The translations under genes were made by a program, and so were the position numbers. From Ganoderma boninense (taxonomy: Eukaryota; Basidiomycota; Agaricomycetes; Polyporales; Polyporaceae), in the NCBI GenBank assembly GCA_002900995.3, contig CM035310.1, positions 3,806,096-3,870,095 on the forward strand: a stretch of DNA of 64,000 nucleotides. The letters run 5' to 3'. Each line of letters opens with the position of its first letter. The stretch's first letter is position 1. Of the stretch, positions 55,572-64,000 are shown piece by piece. The notes under the pieces were generated by a model. The model worked only from the letters and a program-made list of their open reading frames with translations, made no database searches and was not told where the DNA came from.

Positions 55572-58500
55572 TACATCTACATCCTTACGAGATGGCGTTG
55601 ATATGGATAGTGGAGCATGTAAGAATGTACATGTATTAAGACAGGACATAGGATACTCGAGAGTCGAACCTGAGCCCGAATCGCAATGCAACAACCGTCG
55701 ACCAGAGCCAGCCGACAGATGCCGTGGTCCAAAGGTGGGTGGGATATGTATGTATGTCCTGAGGAAGACTCGGAGGAGAGGGAACCCAAGCGGTCACGGT
55801 ACGGTCCATCGAGTTGTTGCCCTCAGAGAGCTCGGCAACGGCGCAGAGCTCTCCGAGGCCATCACCGCGATGCACAGTCACCCACACGGACGCATATGAC
55901 TCGCAGGCGGGGGTGCTTACTTACGAGCATGGTCTCGGGGCTCGTCGAGCCGTCTTGAACGCTGCGATGCCATGCATAGAGTTGATCGCCTCGGAGAGCG
56001 CTGCACAGCACAGAGCTCTCTGAGGCGATCAACGCCATGTAAGATCGCCAACGCCACCGCCAACGATAGGCCACGCTGTGCGGGATTTCGAAATATCTAC
56101 AAGCTCGATGTGGCCGGCGATGAACAGCCTCCGGCACAAGAGAGACGACTGAAGGGGGGAGAAGATGTGAGTGGGAAGGGGGGGAAGGAGTGGCCTTGCT
56201 ATATCGCTCACAGATTGCAAGCGAAGTACTTATGTTTCCGGGTACGTTGCTTTCCGGGGACGCAGGCCTATGATCATCTCGTATCAAACGTTGAAAGGGA
56301 CGTACTACCCACCGCGGCGGTGGCGTGTTGGGGAGACCCACTGTAGATGGGACACACGCATTATGGATGACAAATGCACCGGACAGAAGCAGCATAAAGT
56401 GGCAGGTAAGGACGGACGGGGCCGGTCAGTAGGTACAGCAGACGACGTAGATGCGCACGTAGGGTGGGCCCCGCGGTGACCGAGATGAAGGTGCGTGCAG
56501 CCCAGCGGAGATCCCGGCGCCACCCCCCGAGGAAGAGACTGCAGCGTGGTCATCGGGACCGGATTCGCGGAAACCGCTGCACAAAATGAAGTTCCACCGT
56601 GAGCGCATGCCAGTGGGCAGGCGCACCGTCTTCGGCAACGAGCATGCGGAAGCAAACGATACGGTGACGGAAAAGGCAGCAGAAATGCCAGGAAGAAGGG
56701 TACTATCCCAGGGACGAACTGAAATGGGGAAGGCGGACAACGCGGGTGGCCCCGAAGACAGTCTTTATTGAGACCGTCGTTCGTCGTCCGGAGATACTGT
56801 ATGCTCGTGCTCACCTGACGAACCTTGGATGTATTCCCCGGAGTCGCTCGAAGCCCTTACCCCAGACTTCTGCGATGACGCTGAACCACCAACGCATGTG
56901 CGTCCGGAGGGTGCCGCCGTTCGATCCCGCTTCGAGCCCCTGAAATAGCGACAGAGGCAGGACATACAGCGGCGTTCGCCCAGAGCAAGCGCCCAGAGCG
57001 CACAGAGGGGTCCGGACAGGATAAGGCTGGAAGCAGCGGTGTCTGTTTGTGACCGGTGTCCATAAGGGCTTCAGGCTTCAGCCCCTTGGTCGACGCCTCC
57101 TGCGTGCATACACGCTACACCGTCCTGACCTCGTACGATCCATCGTGCTGCGCGCTTCGAAGTACAGGCCAATGCAGTCCGGAGTGACGTACTCGTAGGG
57201 CCTGTCCACACCTTTACGTCTGTTCACCAGGGCCCGACAGTGCTCCGTGAGGTAGCCGGTGGCGCGCTGTACGTGTCATGTCGCGTTATTCGGTTTGCGG
57301 CCGAGGCAAATAACGGCGGCTATCACGTCAAAGGATGGTGGAGTCTGTGGTGGTGAAAAAAGGGACTGGACGAAATGTCAATGGGTATATGCGCACTGTG
57401 AGTAGATGAAAACGTACCTTGACTATGCACTCGGTATAGGTACAAGCGCGGGGGATGGAGCGAAGATGTGATAGGGGTTTATCCAAGTGGAAGGTTGGGA
57501 AAATCTGAAGCGACGCAGTATTGTTCAGTGATATTGATAGAAAACGCGCCCTGGAACTTGACGGAAGGGCGGACGGCAAACAGACCTTGGATAGACAGAA
57601 TTACACCTATTCCCGCATTGGATTGATTTTTCCATCATCGTAACAGAATTTCCTTAGCCTTTTGCCTTACAGTGACACCTAGCATAGTAAGTCTGTGCGC
57701 CGATGGATTGCCAGTGAGGCATCCACCCGAGTCGAAGAATGTGCCAGTCAAACATTACCAAAAAAGAAATGCTCTCCAGTAGAAGCTTCAGAGGGTCCTA
57801 GAGCTATTGTGGGAGGGGGATACTGCTGCAGTGCCGCTGGATGCACTCCAACATTTTCTGGAGAGAGGGGTGTGACTTGGTTTTGTCACAGATTCCATCA
57901 GCGTGACCTGGGGCCTGGATCGAGATCCCCGCTGGTCCATGGCAGCGACACCGACTTGTCACGGTCGTCAGCCGCCACCACTCCCAAGTACTCATTGTGG
58001 TCGATATTCTAAAGCGGTATACTAAGGCTAGATCTGCAGGCTGGACAAGACAAACAACGTCTCCCACAGACTTATATCTGACCGCGGTCGCTGTAGCTAT
58101 GACAAGAGACGCCCTCGCGTCGCTCCGGCAGACTTATTGAAGGCTGACATTCTTCAAAGGTCTGTCGTTTGTACATCCACACTCAAAGACTTATATGAGC
58201 GGAGGGCTCGGATAGACAGAGCGGCGGTGGATGAGGACTATATAGTGACCGGTGGTGCGAGACGTTGAGGCGTGAGGAAGGCAGGTTGACCAACGACGAA
58301 CTGTCATAAGTAAGTTATTCAGAAGCGCTGCGCGCGCGCGGAGGACTTGACGAAGCTGATAGCGGTCTAGGGTAAAACATTCCGTTGCAGGCAGGCAGCT
58401 GGTGGAAGGGGAGTGGCGAGGACCACTCGAGCGAGGATCTCTGGAGGATGATTAAGCGCTCTGTGCAAACAGATCGAAATGCGGCCAAATAAGACCACAC

Positions 58501-58657
58501 GAATTCACCGGGTTTCTTTAATAATACGACTTATCGGGGATCACCGACCTGCTTACGAGAAGCCTGAGGCCTGAGGAACGTCTCCTTCGTTTGGCAAGCA
58601 GCACACCACTTGACCACCACCACCACGACCACCACGACCTGCGATCCCGGAAGGACC
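55572..58657. other. Long gene-poor stretch
   Basis: About 3.1 kb with no supported gene. It contains the hairpin at 55987-56035 and a related GAGAGCTC/CAGAGCTCTCCGAGGCCATC stretch near 55815-55870. Around 57985-58030 one frame reads QVLIVVDILKRYTKAR, weakly reminiscent of an integrase, but without surrounding support. TATATAG at about 58240 and the C/A-rich run near 58610-58640 belong to the upstream region of the dioxygenase gene. Confidence 0.4.
55987..56035. repeat. Imperfect hairpin
   Basis: GATCGCCTCGGAGAGC followed after a short loop (TGCACAGCACAGA) by GCTCTCTGAGGCGATC, with one mismatch and outer bases GTT/AAC extending the arms. Confidence 0.6.
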
Positions 58658-59407
58658 ATGCGCGCATACTACCACGACGAGTCCGACGAGCACCCGACCG
58701 CCCCGCACGACTCGACCGGAGAGTACCTCGACGTCGAAGCGCTCAAGCAGGTCGGCGTCCTCGCGTTCCTCAACCAGAACCCTGACACCGTCGACGCCAT
58801 CGCCAAGGAACGGGGGTATGTATCCCGGGACGAGGTGCGTCCTGCGCGGCACAAAAATGGGGGCCCATCCAAGAACGACTCGGAGTGCGATAACTTACTA
58901 TCCCGGATAGATCAACGTGACGAAGGCGGGGCTGGGCGACGCGTACGAGGCGCGGCTGAAGGCGTTCTACGAGGAGCACCTCCACGAGGACGAGGAGATC
59001 CGCTACATCCGCGACGGGGCCGGCTATTTCGACGTCCGCAGCAAGGACGACCAGCGTTGGATCCGCATTCACGCAAGTCTTTCCCCTTCCACAGCTGGAG
59101 CTGGTGGTAACTAAGTACTGCAGAGCTGACGTTTCCTCGGCACCCGCAGGTCGAGGAGAATGACCTCATCATCGTCCCCGCTGGGATCTACCACCGCTTC
59201 ACGCTCGACAGCAACAACGCTGTGCGGGCCATGAGGTTGTTCAAGGTAAGCTCCAGCATATCCCTATCGCATCACTGCACATCCCGACGCTGACGCCGCG
59301 CGGGTTGCTCGATACAGGAAGCACCGAAGTGGATCGCGCTCCCCCGCGAGCCTGCGCTCGACACGAACCCCATCAGGCAGCAGTATGTTGCCTCGCTCGC
59401 GGCTTAA
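58658..59407 (+). CDS. ADI1: Acireductone dioxygenase (methionine salvage)
   Basis: Exons 58658-58834, 58911-59072, 59150-59245 and 59318-59407 give 174 residues, close to the usual fungal length (about 180). It oxidises 1,2-dihydroxy-3-keto-5-methylthiopentene to 4-methylthio-2-oxobutanoate plus formate in the methionine salvage pathway, cytosol/nucleus. Start [40 protein letters not shown]; metal-binding cupin motif [20 protein letters not shown] (His-x-His and Glu ligands); third His in [12 protein letters not shown]; end [20 protein letters not shown]. The second intron has a GC donor (GCAAGT at 59073) and CAG acceptor: the frame and the conserved [14 protein letters not shown] join demand it. 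An in-frame upstream ATG with a Thr-rich leader at about 58610 is possible, but the conserved family start is MRAYYHD. Confidence 0.92.
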
Positions 59408-60601
59408 GCATATAGGGATTGCTAGCATCGAATCAAGTTGTACTTCTACTTCTACTGGATGAACGCGGTATGCACACCGTCTTTGGATATTTGAATCCCC
59501 CACTATCGTGTCGAGGCGGGACGGACTGTGCCCGCAACCCACAACTAAAGTTAGTTATAAACAAGAACATGAAGGATGCAGGCGGAACTCCGTGGCCAAC
59601 AATAGACGTGCGGCGCGCGAGCCTGAGACCAGGCAGAACTGCCTTTGTGTTTGAGTCCCTCGCGCTACCGTGTCAGCATACAGGGTTCCTTCGGCCTACT
59701 ATCCCCTCCAGCCACGCGAACGAAACTCCTTGCTATCTAGAAACACTCGCATTACTACCGCCATGCCGCCTGCCTGGCGATATGCACGTCCATCTCATGC
59801 AGTCGATGTCTCCGTAAGACTCTAACGTTCCCCTCAGACCTCGGTCAAGACCCTCTCCATCCGTCCACGGTGTCGGTGATCCCCAGTAGCTCTGCGAGCG
59901 ATCCATGCGTAAGGCTTGGTATGTAGCACGTCCACCACCGCGCCGCGCCCCCTGCGATACTGTGCGAGGCCGCGGGCGGGACGAGGTCCGAGAGCGCGCG
60001 CCTTCGTCTGCGCGCGCACTGCGGGGCGATCCCCGCCTGCGCGCGGATGCGCGGCCACACCTGGATCGGCGCGCGCGGAAGCAGAGCTAGAGCCTGACAT
60101 CGAATTTCGTCGAGGGAGAGCTGCTGCCACTCGCGCGTGCACCCGTGTGCGGTTGCTTCGTCGAGCCTGCACTACGCGAGGCCTGAGAGCTGATCAGCGC
60201 GACGGGGAGCAAGTCAGCGTGGCGTATTTCCCTGGAGTCTGGCGAGGCGCGCGAACACTGCGAGGGCGTGCCGCGCGGTGACTCAGGGCTCGAGATCGGA
60301 CGAGCGAGGGGAGCACTGCTGCCGCCCGTGAGCTTGAGGAGGTGTAGTGGAGCGCGTGCCGGACGTGGTGCGATATGGCGTACTGGCTGGACGTTCCCGG
60401 TTCAGACTGGACATCGCTCCGTACGGTGGGGAGAATCGCAAAACGTGTTTTGTTACCGTACCGCGGCAGCTGGGTTGGTAGTGGTACAAGATATGCATAT
60501 TCTCAACCAGGGACTAGGGTGGCACTTCGTATCCTACAACACGACGTGAACGTTTGGACGAGCACAGATTTCTCTGTTGGCGCCCGCACTCCTGCACCCC
60601 A
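59408..60601. other. Intergenic, no gene recognised
   Basis: About 1.2 kb. A minus-strand frame through about 59850-60060 (YIPSLTHGSLAELLGITDTV) is protein-like but isolated, lacking start, splice sites and a known domain. The rest appears non-coding. Confidence 0.35.
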
Positions 60602-61884
60602 TCATGGGCGAGGGCGTGAGGCAAGCGTATCGAGCCAGCGCTGCATGGCGGCGTTGACCTCGTCCGGGCGCTCGACTTGGAGCCAGTGCCCGGCGTCCAC
60701 CTCGACGTAGTCGACCTGCGTCGCGCGCTTCGCCATGCACGCTTCGGTGATGGCGCGGACCGCGACCATGTCGCGCAGCGCGAGGAAGACGAGGGACGGC
60801 GACACGACGTTCTTCCGCTCCTCCGGGATGTCTGTGACAGTGACGCGCCGCGTGCGTTAGCTCGGGCAGCATGTACATCGAAACGAGGAGGGGGGGTGCA
60901 ATCTTACTAAGGTTGTCCGGGAGGTGGACGTTCTGCACTTGCGCGTGGTACCAGTTGAGCGCGGAGCGGATCCCGTTCGAGACGATGTTCTCGCGGAGCG
61001 CGTCGTATTCCTACCCGGACCTTCATGTCAGCACTACATTTCTTTACGCAGCATAGGCCAGAGACTCCTGGGCTCACCTCATCGGATAGGTACGATGGTT
61101 TCCCGAGCCGGATGTCACCGTCGACGAGCTCGGCGGTCTTGCCGCGGGTGAGGATCCACGTCTTCCACTCCTCCGGCCGCTCGGGGTACAGCAGCTGGAG
61201 GAACGCATCGACCTGTGCGCCCAGGTGCAGGCGTAAGACACAGCAGTCCCCCCAGCGTTGCGTGAAAGACATGATGATGGTGCGGCCCACTCACGTTGTT
61301 TTCGATGGCCACATACGCATCCGGCCGCGTGAAGAACTCCCAGTACGCATAAGCGTCGTAGCCCACAGCCGCCCGCGCGGCGGCCATCGCGGCCTCCATG
61401 TCGAACGGCTCCGTCGGGGGGTCCATGAACCCGAGCCCCAGCCAGACGAACCCAGCGCAGACCTCGGGGTGGAGCATAGACAGGCGCGCGGCGAGCACAG
61501 ATCCCCTGGGCGAGCAGCACATGCATGAGCTCTCGGGGAGGGTCGAACGGCGGACTGCGGGACGCACCAGTCATGCGAGACGGAGACGAGTTTCGTGATG
61601 CCCTCCGCGCCCAGGATGTCGAGCACGTCGTCCGCAAGCGCGTTAAGGCGGAACTCCTCCGGGTCGAGGGGCTTGGCGGTGCCCCCAGCTCCGAGCAGGT
61701 CGGGCGCGAGGATCCCGTATCCGCGGGGCTGGAAGAAGGCGACTTGGTGGCGCCACTCGTACGCGGTGGAGGGGAAGCCGTGGAGGAAGAGGAGGACCGG
61801 GTGCTGAGACTGCGGGGGAGAGAAGTAGTAGCGGTAGGTGTGGCCACGGCGGACGGTGGCCTCTTTGTACAGGCTGTTGTCCAT
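60602..61884 (-). CDS. Soluble epoxide hydrolase, alpha/beta-hydrolase fold
   Basis: Exons 61884-61568, 61505-61295, 61212-61078, 61010-60908 and 60831-60602 give 331 residues, normal for the family. It converts epoxides to vicinal diols with water. Start MDNSLYKEATVRRGHTYRYY; oxyanion motif LLFLHGFPSTAYEWRHQ; LAPDLLGAGGTAKP; nucleophile Asp in LVSVSHDWGSVLAARL (the Trp codon is split by intron 1); lid region YWEFFTRPDAYVAIENN with a candidate catalytic Tyr; NWYHAQVQNV; VFLALRDMVAV with the charge-relay acid region; and catalytic His in VDAGHWLQVERPDEV. No signal peptide, so cytosolic. All splice sites are GT-AG in phase. Likely a detoxification or secondary-metabolite enzyme; the substrate cannot be told. 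Confidence 0.9.
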
Positions 61885-62656
61885 GGTTGTCGATGGGAGA
61901 CGAGATCGAGAGGGTCGCAAGAGGCTGCTCCTGCTACGAGCCTTAAGTCGTCATAGGACTGGGGGGCACGGCACCGGGAGCACTGAGTCAGTCGGTTACG
62001 ACGCGCATTCACGCAGTATCAGGGGCGAGCGAGAGGAGCCTTCCTGAGCGTTCCCCGAGTTCGAGCGGCATGTTTAGCTTTAAAAAGCTGAGCTAGAAGG
62101 CAGCTAGAGTATCGACATCCCGAGACAAGGATTGCACAATGAGCGGACGAAGCAGAAGCCGGTTGGTGGGGAACAGTTCGACCGAAGTTGATGGGCGCTT
62201 ATGAATACCACGTGGCAGAGACCTGTTGTGATTGCGCCCTGTCCTTTCGGAGTCTGAACCGGCAGGCGTGAGGACGAGGACGGAGTACTGAGGTTCGTAT
62301 TCGACGTCGAGGGGGTTTTTAAGTACATACGTTGCTGTAACTACGTCACGGCTCCTCATCGAGTCAGTAAACCAGTGAGCTCATTCCTTTCATCATTATA
62401 GCGTACAGTATGAAGTCTCGGCCTGCGGATGAGGTCGCGCAGCCTGGACGTCCCGATCGGGTGGAGTACAAACACGGGCAAACCGACTGCGGGCGCAGCC
62501 AATCGCTGGCGTCAACACCATCCCCCCTTCTCAAACCTCGCCCTGTCGAGCCTGTTTTCGTCGTCTCCGGCATCTCCGTCGCCTCCGCTGCAGGGCCGTC
62601 TCCAACAGGGTCGCAATACTCGTACAGGAAGTAAGTGGCAACCATTGTGGGGTTTT
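61885..62656. other. Intergenic, no gene called
   Basis: Upstream region of the epoxide hydrolase and flank of the transposon insertion. A plus-strand frame 62410-62637 ends KPRPVEPVFVVSGISVASAA and similar text with no domain. It may be retroelement flank, but no LTR ends are visible. Confidence 0.35.
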
Positions 62657-62664
62657 GTTGTTTT

Positions 62665-63240
62665 TAGTGTACGGGGAAATAGGGGGGTGCTAATTAGCAG
62701 CGCTAATTAGCACACGTAAATTACCGTAAATTACGGTTAAGCAGGGAGCGTCCTAAACTACCGTGTAAATTAGGGTCCAGGCCACTGAGGTCCAGCGAGC
62801 CTCTCTTAGGACCTTCAAACAACATCAACATTACTTTTCAAGCCATAAGACGCCTCTGAAGCAAGGATTCTGAGGAGTTGATGGTCAGGACCGCATGGGC
62901 AGACCTCTCCGCAGCCCAATCTTAACTCAAATTCTGCTCACACAGTGACCAGGGCGCCAACCAGTTTACTCAGGCGCTTGTCGGGTCAATCACCATGTGT
63001 TGCCTTCAACCCCATCTTCTTTGCCAGCCAAGGGCTTACCATTGATATCGGAACTGCCTAAACACCTCCTTCTCTGTCTTATTGTCATCAAGAGGGGCGG
63101 AAAAAGGCGTTCAGCGGCCCCCCCGAGGGAATAGGCGCCCGGCTATTTAACCGTAAATTACAGCGTAAATTTGGGCCGTTGGAGGTTCAGGGGTAATTTA
63201 CCGGTCAAGCAGACCGCCGGACCTAATTCCCCGTACCCTA
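62665..63240. mobile_element. Non-autonomous hAT-like MITE, 576 bp, with 8 bp target duplication
   Basis: Left end TAGTGTACGGGGAAATAGG at 62665; the complement of the right end (63240 inward) reads TAGGGTACGGGGAATTAGG, so the 19-base terminal repeats differ at two positions. Both ends are flanked by a perfect GTTGTTTT direct repeat (62657-62664 and 63241-63248). An 8 bp target duplication and TAGNG termini are hallmarks of hAT transposons. The interior is non-coding, with small palindromic AT-rich motifs (GCTAATTAGC twice near 62689-62710, GTAAATTACCGTAAATTAC) repeated near the other end. No transposase, so mobilised in trans if at all. It lies just beyond the 3' end of the Ty3/gypsy polyprotein. 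Confidence 0.85.
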
Positions 63241-63295
63241 GTTGTTTTATGCTTGCTGACAATGGGCATGGTAGTTGCGATGACGTGTCCTCGGA

Positions 63296-64000
63296 CTAGG
63301 TGATGCGACGGGCCTGGAGGTCGTTTTCGACGCGGGACTTGGCATCGCGGCACTGTAACTCGGCGCTGGAGTACCACAGGCGGGGTGCGGCCTCGGAGGT
63401 GTTGTAGGGCTTGAGGCGTTCGGCGTTGTACAAGGTACGCAGTACGTAGCCGTTTTTTGTGCGAAGCTGATACGTGTTGCGATCGGTTAGGTCGTGAACG
63501 ACGAAGGGTCCGTCCCAGCGCGGGTGCAGCTTGGTGGCCTCGGGCGAACGGCGCAGCACAAGGCTGCCGATTCCGATGCCGCGATCGCGGTACGTATTTT
63601 CGCGTTTTTCTGCGGCTGCTTCGAGCCGACGCAGAGCCTGCATGTTAGCCTCCCCGCGGAACTGCGACAGGTCTCGGACACGCTCAAGACGTGCGTGCTG
63701 CAAGGTCGCGATCTCGCTGTCAGTAGGAGGGCGGCGCAACATGTCAAAGGTTGGCTCACTCGGGAGACGGGCCTCACGGCCATACGCGAGGAAGGCGGGC
63801 GAAGCTCCGGTGGACGTGTTGGTGTGTGCGCGTGCGGCGAGCAGGGCATCAGGCAAGTAGTCATCCCACTGCTCCTGTCGGTCCGGTGCCACCAGTCGCG
63901 CGAGGGTCTGCGTGAGGTTATCGTTGAACTTTTCGAGCTGGCCGTTGGTTTGCGGGTGATACGGCGAAGTGTGCAGGTGCTCGATACCGAGCCGTGCGAG
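63296..64000 (-). mobile_element. Ty3/gypsy retrotransposon, 3' end of pol (integrase C-terminus)
   Basis: Minus-strand frame open from the window edge to TAG at 63298-63296: LGIEHLHTSPYHPQTNGQLE and KFNDNLTQTLARLV are the end of the integrase catalytic core (the YHPQTNGQxE motif with its Glu). LPDALLAARAHTNTSTGASP and FLAYGREARLPSE follow. The GPY-type region LHPRWDGPFVVHDLTDRNTY and QLRTKNG lies near the end. It is cut by the window edge, so reverse transcriptase and RNase H lie outside. No chromodomain is evident at the C-terminus. The frame is undisturbed, suggesting a fairly young insertion; no LTR could be verified. Confidence 0.9.

Noticed and set aside
57980..58100. Integrase-like text (QVLIVVDILKRYTKAR, LISDRG)
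   Set aside because: The two scraps lie in different frames, with no HHCC region or other retroelement text nearby; likely chance.
59834..60172. Minus-strand frame of 112 codons
   Set aside because: Arg/Ala-rich with no homology recognised and no splice or start support.
1..64000. CRISPR arrays, tRNA or rRNA genes, bacterial operons
   Set aside because: None seen; the spliced eukaryotic gene structure makes CRISPR and operons inapplicable, and no cloverleaf or rRNA core was found by eye.

Overview
The window reads as genomic DNA of a filamentous basidiomycete, most likely an Agaricomycete such as a polypore (inference). Genes are GC-rich and dense, and nearly all are split by 50-80 base GT-AG introns. 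The recognisable families are typical of Agaricomycetes: split BTB proteins, small-exon seven-helix membrane proteins, a TKL-like kinase with a lineage-specific tail, and Ty3/gypsy debris. A run of 100 Ns (5090-5189) marks a scaffold gap.

Layout. 1-3117: 5'-partial protein kinase. 4084-5089: headless medium-chain dehydrogenase and paired hairpins beside the gap. 5.8-19 kb: a BTB array, with two tandem copies of a 7TM-gene block separated by an inverted, broken BTB copy. 19.4-21.7 kb: dead carboxylesterase. 23.3-25.1 kb: F-box/LRR-like gene. 25.4-55.6 kb: more BTB and 7TM genes alternating, interrupted at 43.2-45.7 kb by an AT-richer gene of unknown family. 55.6-64 kb: acireductone dioxygenase, epoxide hydrolase, a 576 bp hAT-like MITE with a perfect 8 bp target duplication, and the 3' end of a Ty3/gypsy polyprotein.

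The dominant signal is the intercalation of two expanding families. I count 15 BTB loci: five look intact, and ten carry nonsense codons, frameshifts, internal deletions or truncations. I count eight loci of a seven-helix membrane protein family, seven of them open across an identical seven-exon structure with intron phases 0,0,0,1,1,0. Birth and death are visible at every stage: a nearly identical inverted copy without a start codon, tandem 2.8 kb blocks, fused relics and single-base lesions.

The BTB proteins share a two-exon design. Exon 1 gives a basic, NLS-like N-terminus plus the BTB core. Exon 2 gives a helical region and a C-terminal part with a conserved C-x5-C then C-x2-C pattern followed by W-x2-LP-x-IFG. 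One BTB subfamily also keeps a common upstream element 80-100 bases before its start codons. That the BTB and 7TM products work together is only a hypothesis from their interleaving. Exon coordinates were read by eye from splice sites and checked for phase consistency.
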